A stretch of DNA of 64,000 nucleotides from Prorocentrum cordatum (lineage: Eukaryota > Sar > Dinophyceae > Prorocentrales > Prorocentraceae): the NCBI GenBank assembly GCA_963575745.1, contig CAUYUJ010014277.1:58861-122860 (forward strand). The letters are read 5' to 3'. A program made the translations under genes and the position numbers. The notes beneath the pieces were generated by a model. It had not been told where the DNA came from. It did no database searches and worked only from the letters and a program-made list of their open reading frames with translations. Below, piece after piece: positions 33,731 to 45,500 of the stretch. The stretch's first letter is position 1, and each line of letters opens with the position of its first letter.

Positions 33731-35440
33731 CCCACCTGGCCCCGACCCCCCCAGGCCTCTGGGCTCTGTTCTTGGGACCCCCCGACCTGACGATTTCTCG
33801 CCCAAAAACGACCAACGCCCCCCACCTGGCCCCCACCTGGCCCCGACACCCCCAGGCCTCTGGGCTCTTTTCTTGGGACCCCCGACCCCACGATTTCTCG
33901 ACCAAAAACGACCAACGCCCCCCACCTGGCCCCCACCTGGCCCCGACACCCCCAGGCCTCTGGGCTCTGTTCTTTGGACCCCCACCTAGCCCCGAGACCC
34001 CCAGGCCTCTGGGCTCTGTTCTTGGGACCCCCCCCACCCCACGATTTCTCACCCCAAAACGACCAACGACCCCCACCTGGCCCCCACCTGGCCCCGACAC
34101 CCCCTAGGCTCTGGGCTCTGTTCCTCGCCCCCCGACCCCGCGTTGGGCCCGCCAAAACGACCACGCCTCCCACCTGGGCCCCCACCTGGGCCCGAAACAT
34201 CCTACCCCCCCCCGCCTCTATGCTCTGTTCTTGGAACCCCCGACCCCACGATTTCTCGCCAAAAAAACAAGCAACGCCTCCCACCTGGCCCCCACCTGGT
34301 CCCGACACCCCCTAGCCTCTGGGCTCTCTTCTTGGGACCCCCGACCCCACGATTTCTCACCCAGAAACGACCAACGACCCTCACCTGGAGCCCCCCAACA
34401 AAAACCCTGTCCCGACACTCCCAAGGCCTCTGGGCTCTGTTCTGGGACCCCCCGGACGCCCAGAAGTTTTGTCAAAACGACCACCGCGCCCCCACCGGCC
34501 CCACCTGTCCACCGCCACCCACAGGCCTCTGGCTCTGTTCTCGGAATTCCCTCCACACCACGATTCTCAGCCGCCCCCCAAACCGTACCCTCCCCCCCCC
34601 CCCCCCCCCCTGGCCCCTACCTGGCCCCGACACTCCCAGGCCTCTGGGCTCTGTTCGTGGGGCCCCCCACCCCACGATTTCTCGCCCAAAATCAACCGAT
34701 ACCCCCCCGCATGGCCCCCACCTGGCCCCGACACCCCCAGGCCTCTGGGCTCTGTTCTTGATCCCCCCACCCCACGATTTCTCGCCCCAAATCGACTGAT
34801 ACCTCCCCGCCTGGCTTTCTCGCCCAAAATCGACCGATCCCCCCTACCTGCCCCCCCCCCCTCCCCCTCTCCCCACCTGGCTTCCACCTGGCCCCGAATC
34901 CCCCAGGCCACGGCTTCTGTTCTTGGGACCCCCCACCGTAACGGATTTTCTCGCCCAAAATCGACCCGATTTACCTTCCACCCTTACCCCACCCGTGGCC
35001 CCGACACCCCATTCTCTGGGCTCTGTTCTTGGGAACCCCCCACCCACGATTTCTCGCCTAGAAAATCAAACCGATACTCCCCCCCCCCCCCCTAGATGCC
35101 CCCACCTAGCCCGACACCCCCATGCCTCTGGGCTCTGTTCTTCGGTCCCCCCACTCCGCAATTTCTCTCCCAAAACCGACCGATACCCCGTACCTAGCCC
35201 TCACCTGGCCCCGACACCCCCAGGCCTCTGGGCTCTGTTCTTGGGACCCCCCACCCCACGATTTCTCGCCCAAAATCGACCGATACACACCACCTGGCCC
35301 CCACCTGGCCCCGACACCGCCAGCCCTCTGGGCTCTGTTCTTGGGACTCCCCACCCCGCGATTTCTCGCCCAAAATCGACCGATATCCCCCTTCCCCCCC
35401 CCCCCCCACCCACCCCACCTGGCCCGCACCTGGCCCACGT
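33731..35440. repeat. 100-bp satellite array
   Basis: About 17 units follow a period of 100 bp. CCCCGACACCCCCAGGCCTC starts at 33,841 and again at 33,941. Each unit also has GGGCTCTGTTCTTGGGACCC and CCACGATTTCTCGCCCAAAA. Units at the right end drift (AAAATCGACCGATAC variant). The array begins at the gap and stops within 10 bp of the Helitron stop codon. Confidence 0.93.
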
Positions 35441-35448
35441 GGCAACAG

Positions 35449-38400
35449 CTATTCAGTCTTACGCACTTTTGTCACCGACGCGTGGCTCCGCTCAGCGACT
35501 TCTTTCCTTTTGCGCTCTTGGCCAGCACAGCACACGTTGCACCTTTGCTTTCCATTCGCCTTCTGCGAAGTCCGCTCGGCCAACCAGCTGCTGTACTCCT
35601 CCTTCCCGAAAGCGCCTTTGCATTCTACGCATGTCCACTTTCCGCGCTGCATCTTCGCACCGCCGGTGCAGCGCTTGCACTTGCGGTGAAGATTTGCCAC
35701 GCCGTCCCACATCCAATCGGAATAACATGTCTTCTGTTGCGCCTTCTCGCACACTACACAAGTTCTCTCTTCCTTCCTCCCTGCAGCGACGCACTGCTTG
35801 CACTTACGATGCAGATCAGCCACGCCGCCCCACATCCATTCTGAAAAAAACTCTTGCCGCTGCCCCACCCTGCACACCACGCAAGTTTTAATGTCCTTCC
35901 TCGCCGCCTTGTCCCGCCCTGCTGCTGCAGCGTTTACGCATTCCCTACATTGCATCGATGCTACCGGCGCGTTAACCAACATGTGCTCTGAAAACTCGGC
36001 TCTCCTTTTTGGGATTCCGCACTTGGAACACACGCGCTCTTTTGCCTCTTCGGCACGGGCCTTCTCCTCCTCTCTCTGCAACCTCTTACACGCCTTGCAT
36101 GTGGGTTCCTCGTTGATAACAGTTTCCGCTTTGGCAAATTGATCTAGTAACTTCTGCTCGCCGCAGCGCGAACACTTCAGATGCTTCTTCGCCTCTTCGC
36201 AGTCCAGGCACATTCCTCCTTTGCATCGGGCATTCCCTGCCTTGTCCCACTGAGTCGCCCCGAATCCTTCCTCGTACTTGCTCTTCTCGCACACATAACA
36301 CTTTCGCCTCTCGGGGCAGTCTACGCAACGTCGCGTGGTCAACTTCGATGGGTGGTGCTGTGACGCGTGGAAAGCCTCCTGGCACTTCCATAGACCACAC
36401 TCCATGCATTGCCACGGCGTGCCGGACCTCTTCTTATCTTCCAGGCACACGCTGCACACGCGGAGCCCATCTGCGCGGCTCCACTGCCCGACCGTTGGGT
36501 ACATGTTCTTGTACTTCGTGCACCCGCAGACCGCGCACCTGCCAGACGGCATGAACTCCCGCTCTATCGCCTCCCAGTCCAACTCTTCTCCGCGCAACGT
36601 GCGCAGTAGTAAGTCCGGGCCCTTCCGTTCGTCCTTCTTCTGATACGGCGCAATATCGAAAGGGCGAAAGGTCAGCATGTCCTCGCGGCGTTGCACCCGC
36701 GTCAGTGCCACGTAGCTCGACAGAGGTGACGTGCCCCCACCGATGCTCAGGTCCACTATGACACCTTGCTTGAACGTCTGCCCCTGCGCCGCATGGGCCG
36801 TCACTCCGAAGGCCGGAGCCGGCGGGAACTGCCGTCTTTTGACCTTCAGTCGCGGATGCGGACGGCCCTTGTCCACGAACCAATCCTTCTTCTGCGGAAT
36901 CACGGGGTACAACCCGGGCGTCTTCAATCCCTCGATCGTCCACTGGCATGGCTTCCTGCCGCCGTTCCCGTCTTCGCCTTCGTCGAACAACACGAAGATC
37001 ACTTTCGGAGTCTTCTTCAATATGGTCTCCCCGCCGCGCGTGACTCGATCATTGACGGCGTCCCCGTCGCATACCCAGGATTGCACCCGGCCCACGCGAC
37101 CGCGCAGCAGGTTTTTGTCCTCGCTTCGATCGATATGATCGGTCAGAGCGACGGGCATGCCTTCAGCGATGGGCAAGAAACCGTACAAGTCCCCGCTCTC
37201 CTTGTCGTGGCGTTGGAGCCATGCCATCTTCTGCTGCGGCAGATCCGGCCGCTCCCGCAGCGCCTCTGGCGTGGGCGTATCTCGCGCAGGGACGTACACC
37301 ATCGGCATCCTGTGCTTCCGTGCGTACTGGGCCGCACGGAGCTTGTTCGCCTCGTACTTCACGTCGTTGTTTGGGAACACACCCGGCGCCACGAGGAACT
37401 TGTCTGACTGCAGACGCGGGTCGTCGGGTCCATCCACCACGAGCTTGCGGCGTGCGCGTTCCGTTCTGCACACCTTGCACTCCTGCTCGCGGATATCTTT
37501 CGGCGTCACGGGGCGTTTCCGTCGTTGCCCCGCGCTTGACGACGTTGCGTCCCTTCCGCCACTGCACAGTTCCCGACACGCCCGATTCCCGCAGCAGACG
37601 TCCCCCCCCAGCCAGCTCCCAGGAACGGACGTATGCCGGCCGTGCAAGAATGCGTGCGCATCCGCCGACAGCGAGCCTCTTCGGAATTCCTCCTGCACCT
37701 CCTTCAACCAGGCGTCGTCGCATCGCTCGCACTCTTCCAGCTCTGTCACGCCCTGAATCCCACACTCGGCCCCGCCCCACAGTAGCGATTGACCGTGCAA
37801 CACGGGTGGCAGCGATGTGTACTTGCGCGCAGCCGAAATCCGCTCCGTGGGGACGTCGGCGAGAAAGCCTCCGTCAGGGGGGGCCAGCTGCCAGAAGTCA
37901 CCACTCAGCACGACGTTGAGGCCGCCGAACGGGCGTGGAACGCCATCGTCGCCGAGTTTCGTCGTGCCCACGTCCCGAATGACCCCGCGAAGTTTCGCGT
38001 CCACTTCTGCTAGCAGTCTAGCGCTCACCATGCTTATCTCATCGATAAAGAGCCACCTCCACTGGAGCAGCCGCTTCGCAGCCTCGTACTGCAACTTCAC
38101 GTCCTCCCCCCCCTTCTCTTCCCCCCGCTTGATAGCCGGAATGCCACACGCATGGTGAATGGTGTCGCCTCCCAGCAGCTGAGCCATGACGGCCTGCAAG
38201 GCGGTTATCTGGAAGTGCACTCCGATAGTCCATTTCATCACCTTCTCGAACAACTCACGACGAATAATGCGAAGCACGTGCGACTTGCCGGTCCCAGGGC
38301 CCCCGTGCATGCACCACTGCAGCGGATCACCCATGCTGCCGTCCTCACTTCCCTCGCCGTCTATCTCGCGCATTACTCGATTCGCCACCTTCTTCACCAT

Positions 38401-40945
38401 CTCGAACTGCTTCGCGTTCACAACACGCCGTCCCGTCTGCTTGTCCACCCGGAACTCTAGGTCCCTGAGCCACGCGGCAACGTCCTCCGATGTTGCGGCC
38501 TGGCCAGCGACGATAACTGCGCCGTCAGCCTCCGCCAGTCGGTCCGCCATGGATTGCTCCTTGTTCCGAGATTTGCGCGCCTCCCTGAGTACCTGCTCAA
38601 CGTCGCAGGGCTCCTCTGCGGGCCATGCACCCGGAATCTCGCTCAACGGCGTTTCGCCATCGCGGAGCCCCCACACCTGTTGCGCGACACTCATGCCCCC
38701 TTTCGAATTTTCGTAGTGGGAGACGCCTCCGGCTCCCTGCCCAGGGTCTGCGTCGTCCTCCTCGCTGCTGCTGTTTCCGTCGCCGTCCTTGCGCCTCTTC
38801 CCGCCCACGCGGGACTTCAGCGCATCGTCGAGCTGATCGAAGCCCACGTCCAACTCCTCGTCGCTCACGTCTTCGTCGGTCCCGTCCCCCGCTTCTTCAG
38901 TGTCTCGTGGCCGGACGCGGTACACACTCAGGAAGTTGCCCACGTACCGCGCGGCTTCCTTCGTCTGCACCCCGCCGTCCAGCCACGCCACCATGGCCGC
39001 GTCCCACGTCGGCGCGTCGCCGCGCAGGCTCCCTGCGAACACGACGTGCGCGTCGGCCGCGTCAGGCCTCAACGTCCACGGGTGGAAGTACGTCATCACA
39101 ATGCGCGCAGATCGCTCCGCTTCTCCAGGACGTCCGCGTGGCACGGGCGCTCCGAAAAAGGTTGGTGCCTTGGGTCTCTTGTTCCGCTTGAGCACCCACG
39201 TGTGACGAAGGTGGGCGCACCCGTCTGTCTCTGGGTACGGCACCCAATCCACGCCTCCTCCTTCCTTCACCATGTAGTCCTCCCCAGGTTCCAGGTCCTG
39301 CTCCAATCTCGGGTTCTTACAATTCTCGCGCACCTTTTCCTTGCCCTTCTGCGTCAAGACAGCGCGATGCCGAGGATGGTCCGCATCCCCGAGTCTCGTG
39401 GGGAACGACACCAACACCGGCGTCCAGAACGTCGCGAACTCGTACGGCGACAAGTGCCACAGGTCGGGCTCGTTCGGTCGCAGTCCATACAACATGGCCA
39501 CGTCTCGGAAGGTCACCTTTCTGCGTCTCCTCTGCCGCATGTCCACTTCAGCAAACTGCGCTTTCCGCCCGCCTGCCGCGCGGTCTGCCAGGCGCTCGAC
39601 CAAGTCCACGTACTCGCGTCCATAAAAGGCTGTGGTCTGGCACGACTTCAGTGCTTCCGCCGCAGTGACGTCGTCCTCCCTCGCGAACGCTCTCAGGTTC
39701 GCACACTCCACTTGCCCCCGCACGATGCCTTTGCCGTACGCGTCGCTCATGATGCGATTCGCTACTCTCTTCCCGATCCGATTCAAATTCTCGCCCTGCA
39801 GCTGCCTGCCAAGCTTCTCTACCCCCTTGCAGCACTCCTTCACTTCGTGAAAAGCCATGGGTTGCCGTTTCGTGCAGTAGTCGCAGGCGTACCCTGCCTG
39901 TGCGTCCTGTGCCATCTGCGCGACCTTGATGATCGCTGCGTCGTTGAGCTTCTTATCGCACGCTTTCCCGCACGTACAACAAACCTCTGTGATGGGGAAT
40001 CGATACGGCAATTGCACGTCCGAATTGAACCGTTGCGCGGACAACATGCATGGATGCGTGCCGTTCAGACTCGCGTGATTCATCGGCCCGTGCAGGCTTC
40101 CCGTCCGATTCCGTCGCCCTGCCTTTGGCATGTCCAACGCTGCCGCCTGCCCTGGACACACGACGATGGCGCGGTCAATGAGCTGCGACGTCCGCGGAAA
40201 GTCCGCCTTACACAGCTTCGGGTTGTCCTTCCGGCGGCACGCCGGCAGGGGTACTCGCTCACCAGTCTCTTCGTTCTTCAAATGCACGTGGTTCTGCTTC
40301 CTCTCCTGCAGGTACTGCACGTCTTCGTCCAGGTACGCTTTCTCCCATGCCACAGCGTCGTATGCTGCCTCCTTCTCCGTTGCTTCTGGGTCCAGTGTGC
40401 GACACTGAAACGCGGGCCTGCAAATGAGACCGCCCTCGTTCTTGAACTCTGGCCACGACTTCTCTGCCTCATCCAACTTGCCATTAATCTCCTCCGGTGT
40501 CATCTGCTCCGAATAAACCTGGCGGCACACGCGACTCTTATACTTCAAATAATCCTCAACGATCATCCTTCCACGGCCTTCCACCTCGTCGCGGACGATT
40601 TCGAATACCTCGTCCAGCGGTGTGTGCTGGTGCAGGCACTGGATGAATACCTGGCAGTGCGCGTGGAGAGACCCCGTGGACTTCTGCGCTTCGATCGACA
40701 CGTAGTAGGCATCAACGCGCCCGAACGCGCCCCCCCCGGGCTGAGCATTACTCCCGAACAGGTCCTGGCAAGGTGCCCCATTCTCCGCCTCGTTGCACCG
40801 CGGGCAGTTCGGACAGGTCCGCACGCCGAACAAGTGACGGAGCGTGGCGTCCACCAGGATACGGAAGCCGTCCACGCTGGCCATGGGATCTCTCGCAAGA
40901 ATTCGTCTGCGCTCGTCCATGGCGGCACTCCTGCCTCCCCCGTGG
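35449..40945 (-). CDS. Helitron Rep/helicase, main frame (catalytic nuclease, PIF1 helicase, Cys fingers)
   Basis: Residues are counted from the ATG at 40,920; the protein really continues from the upstream frame. An HUH motif HAH is at 86-88 (SLHAHCQVF), and the two catalytic tyrosines Y344 and Y348 lie in YACDYCTK, the spacing typical of Helitron Rep. These nick and rejoin one DNA strand. The helicase follows: Walker A GGPGTGKS with K879, Walker B FIDE with D960/E961, a GDFWQLAPP motif, and TAHAAQGQTF then YVALTRV near the end of the domain. It should unwind the transposing strand in the nucleus. From C1462 to about C1800 there are eight CxxC...CxxC units of ~33-40 residues, reminiscent of Stc1-like fingers. 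The frame closes with TAG at 35,449-35,451. No stop interrupts 1,823 codons. Confidence 0.9.
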
Positions 40946-42540
40946 TCATCGGCAGGTCCATGTGCAGCCCATCCATGTCGGGGGCTACGCGCGGCCAGCC
41001 CCGACTCCCCGCCAGCCGCGAGTGCGCTTCATCATCAGCTGCCTTGTGCACGGGGTCCTGCCGGCGAGTGCGCGAGAGTCTCACCATGAGCAGATTGTGA
41101 CCTTCGTCGGGCGAGAAGGTTACGAATATGGGGACGCCGTACCGCACTCGCAGCGCGTTCGTCTCAAATCGCATGACTCGACGCGCTTCCTGCGTCCCAG
41201 ACAGTCGCCGCGAAGTGTGCTCTATGTGCGTCAGCAGCTTATGGGCGGCTTTCCCCAACCCTGGCACGTGCCGCACTTTGGTCATGTCGCCGTTTACTTT
41301 CTGTTTCCTATTGTTGATGTCTACGTACTTCCCGTCGAGCGCGCGATAAATCTGCTTCGCTCCTTCCGCGATTTCCGCGGGAGTGAGCTGTTCGACCTCG
41401 CCTGATGCGTTCGCTGACACATACGTGAACCACGTCCTGCTCAGGTTCACAGCCGATCGAAACACAAGGTTCCACGACGCGAATCCGAAGTGCCAGTCGC
41501 GGGAAATCTGGCTCTCCACGCGACGACTCATTATCCTCACCCACAGCGGCAGCTCCACCCGCGGCGCCCCGTTCCCCCGTCGGTGGCGCGGGCGCTTCAT
41601 GAACTCTGGGCAGTCAGGCATTCCCGTGCAATACTTAAACACAAACGCGAACGCGACGCCGAAATACCAGGGCTCGAACTGATCCATCATAACGTTTCCA
41701 GTGCGCACGCGGAGCCGATCCACACGCTTCCTTTCGCGCCCGGCCTGCATCAGCATGTCGCGCTCCACTGCTTCTCGCGCCGCTTCGTCCGCGCTCGAGG
41801 CCGTGCCCTCGCGGACGCGGCCGCGTTTCCCTGTCCGTTCTGCCTTTCCGCCGCCTTCCTCGTCTTCGCTGGAGTTCGACGTGCCGTCGGCCCCGCCATG
41901 CGCGCACTCCTCATCTAGCCGTTGCACGAAGGTCCGCACGGCCTCAATCCGCTGCGCATTGATGTCTCCCTCGTCGAAACTGCTCTTCTCACACACCACA
42001 GCGTTCGCCTTCGTGGTCTCCAAAATTTCTCCCGCCTCACGTAGCCCGTCGGGCCTCGGCACGGGCGTCGCCGCCTTCTGCATTTGTATCTTCTCAAGCG
42101 CGTCGTCCAGGGGTACCAGGCGCATGATCGCCGGTGGCACGCCTTCCTCCGGAAGCTCCATGGCTCTTTTCCGGACCTCATCCATGTCCACGTTCCGGTA
42201 CGCGCGATGCCCGCGAGCCTTCGCCCCCTCGATGAGATCCACGACCACCTTCCTGCGCACCAGAGCCTGGTGCACGAACGTGGACATGCTTTCAGCAGTA
42301 TCGTCGTCGCCGCCCGACTTCAAGATCACAGACACGATGCCTGCAAGCTCCGCGCCCGTGCGTGGAAGTGCCGGCGCATGCCCGTCCGCGGCAGCCTCTT
42401 CAGCAGCAGCCAACTGCGCTAGAACGTCCGTCCACGGCATCGGGAACGACGTCGCGTTTCCGCGGGCCGCCATGCGGACTCGTTCGCACCCACTTCCATG
42501 TCAAAAGACCGCTCCTTCCGGTATCGTTTCTCCAGTGTGA
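40925..42540 (-). CDS. Helitron middle frame: DUF6570 C-terminal part and Rep N-terminal motif
   Basis: The open part begins at ATG 42,473, but this is probably not a true start: ARGNATSFPMPW matches the middle of the DUF6570-like region of Helitrons, and the frame arrives from upstream by a frame change. ALVRRKVVVDLIEG followed by YRNVDMDEVRKRAMELPEEG is the VRR...Y.dv...lP.dG pattern of that domain. At residues 446-460 GVPIFVTFSPDEGHN is the first Rep motif, followed by LMVRLSRTR. After MTTGEAGVPP (about 40,930) the meaningful reading moves by one base into the next frame (ERRRILARDPMASVDG). The same frame stays open to 40,563 but is meaningless there. Confidence 0.85.
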
Positions 42541-42576
42541 AGCACACCATTGATGTGATGCAGACTGAGGCGCAGA

Positions 42577-45500
42577 TCATCTCCAAATCGTCACCTTGCT
42601 ACCGAACAGTTCTTCCGGCGAGTAGAAAGCCATCATATCATTGGCCAGCGCCGCGGGGGGCAGCGTCGCCTCGCCGCGAACGCCCACCATCGCGTTCTTA
42701 CACTCACCGCACAGCGGGGCTTCACAACATTGCACGCCGTGTTCTCCGAGTGCCACGTGCCACTGCCGCACCGCATGTCCTCGGGGCAACAGAGCACGCT
42801 GACGGGCCCCTCTTCTGATGGAACCGTCACTTGCCAATCATTAAACTCCTCCATTCGATCTCGGAGATGAACACCGCTGCTACCCTCCCCGTCGGCACTC
42901 ACATTGCCGAACCGCTCCACGTACGCGTCCACCGACATATGCTCCCTCACAAACGCGCCTGACAGCCCGAACAGTCCGTCCGCGTTGGGACTCACCGCGC
43001 GCCATTCGATCGGGTTCCCTCTGCGCCCTTCCACGTGCGGAAACTTCCGTGCGCACACCATGCACACGAGAGAGTCGACGGCACCCTCGCGCAGACTCCG
43101 CGCATACTCGAACAGACATCGACGATCGATCGCCAGTGCTGCAAGCGGCGCGCCCGTCCGAACTTTCCATGCAATGGCCTCGTTGTACGCGGACCAGTAC
43201 TGTGCCTCTCTTCGCCTCGTCTCGTCATCTTCGTTGCATGCGAGCGCCTCCGCGACGTCCCGTAGATCCCCCGCGTGATTGCTTGCCACATGCTCCTGGA
43301 GCTCATCGTTGCTGGACCCTCTCCACCCGCATCTGCTGAAAGCGCAGTGTGCTTGCGGCAGCACTACGGCACCTCGTGAGAAGATGGCGTCGTCTTCCAA
43401 CGGTGCTCCGTGCACGGAGACCGCTGGCACGGTGGGGTGCTCTTTCATAAGCTCCGCGGCCGCCTGTAGACCTTCTTCTCTAGCCCTGCGACAACCGTCC
43501 GCGGACACGCGGCCGTTCTCGACGGCGCGGACGCGGTACACGTGCGCTGCTCCCGCTGCCTCCGTGTAGTCCTTCTCCACCACCTGGCCCGTGCTCTGCT
43601 CCGTTCCGCTCCTGCCCGCACCGCCCGCACTGGCGTCCGCCCCTGCACTACTCGGCCGCGCCGTCGTTAGCAATCCTGCGCTCTCGTGCTGCCCTGTCTC
43701 TGGCCCAGCCACCTCCGAAGGTTCTTCTGCCCCCTGGGAAGGCGACTTCCCGCGGGAATCGTTCTCGGCGCGCGCCCACACTGGCCTGTACCAGGTACTG
43801 CTGATGTCCGCGCCTGTCTCGTTGTATATTTCAAGGATTACTGCCCCTTCCTCCTCGGTGACATCGCCCTCACGTGACCATTGGCCCAGCACCGGGCCGC
43901 CCCCCTGGATCTCCTCTCGGGACAACGTCATGTCATACCCCCCGCGTGGCCCAACGTGCCCGTCAAAGCGGGAGTACGTGCGCAGGATAACGCGGTCTGG
44001 CAGCGCTACTCCTTGCATGCCGTGGCGGGCCAACGCAAACCTCACGATCTCGCCTGCATGAGCGGCAACGCTCAGCTCTCCACCGTGCGATGCCAGATTC
44101 AACCACGCATCCTCGACGTTCCGCAAATACCGCACGCACGCTTCACATGCGACGCGGCGCTCCTCAGCGGACGCCAGGGCATGGCCACACCACCCGGCGT
44201 TCGACACAAGCTGGAATATACTGTCCGCTAGGCTAGCGTTGACCCCGTGTGCAAGCGATGCACCCACACAGCGGCCATCTCGTGTCATTTCTGCTCCGCG
44301 TTCCTCGTCCGTCTTCGCCTCGAACACCATTTCCCCCATCAAGAATTCCATAAACTTGCACGTTCGTTCTGCCACGACGCGGCACCTATCCTCTGCGTCG
44401 GGGGCGTCTGCCAGAGCGTCCCATGACTCCTCCCATCCCTGCCAGGCACGCACCCACGTTTCTTGCATGACTCGCAGGAGCGATTCCGTGTCGCCCCACG
44501 CTTTCCAGAGATGAGCGCGCAGCTCTCCCGGCACGAACTCCAGTCCGGGAACGTCCCACGCATCCGGCTTTTCGCGCGGACTCAGCAACAAACGCAGTGC
44601 GCGGATATCCGACTCCCTGACGACCCGCACTGGTGCCACGAGATCACAGGGTAGGATGTGCAGCGCCGGAGCACGACCTTTTCGGGCGGCGGCGCCATGC
44701 ATGACCAGCCCCCCAGGACGCTTCTCCTGCGACGCCACCGACGAAGGTCCCTCCAGGCCGACCACGCCGCGCTCCAATGCCGCTGCTTCACCAACGCTTG
44801 ACGAGCCCGAGCACGCAACGTACTGGGCACGCAAAGCTTGCGGACGACTCGCGTCGGTCGTCGCCGAGCAAAAAGTCCCTGTCGCGCTGTCACCGCCTTC
44901 CTTGCCCGCTCTCTGACCGCCGCCAGCCTGGCCCAAATTCGTTCGATGCCCCTCCCTTGTTCCTCCCTGGACACCGCCACCGACCGTCGCAATCGGACCG
45001 ATGCCGCGACGAGGCTTCGCCGACGTTTCTTTGTGCGCGCCCAATCCTCCGTGGTTCATATCAGCGTTGCCCTCCACGATGTCAGATTCATCAGGCAGTC
45101 CGCTCTTGGTTTCCAACTCCTTCGCCCTCGCACGCGGAGTCGGCGGACCTGGCGACGGGGGCACAGCTCTCGACAAGCATTCCAAACGCTCGTAATGTCC
45201 TCGCACAGCGCTCCTCCCCAGATCAGCGTTTATACCAATAAGAGTGATGTGCGCCGAGTCGGCGTCAGGCAAGACATACTTGTGCAGCTGAAAGGCTGGG
45301 CGACGAAGCCCACGCTCCTCCCAAACCTCCCGCGCTATTACCGCGTTCATACCTGCACACTCGCACACCAACATCAGCTCTAAATCACTCAAATAATACC
45401 CATCCGAGCATACGGCCTCCAAATAACAAGGGTACACAAGAGTGAAGAAGTCCTCGAATGGCTCTTGCACCAAGACAGACTCCCCGGCGTCGACGACGGG

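Noticed and set aside
40563-40945. Programmed ribosomal frameshift between the two Helitron frames
   Set aside because: No slippery heptamer or stimulatory structure was recognised at the overlap. Several other one-base shifts in the same element make indels simpler.
42705-42720. GTGAGT donor-like site (minus strand) near the first Helitron frame change
   Set aside because: The conserved DUF6570-like reading continues straight through it in the shifted frame, so an intron there would remove the domain core.
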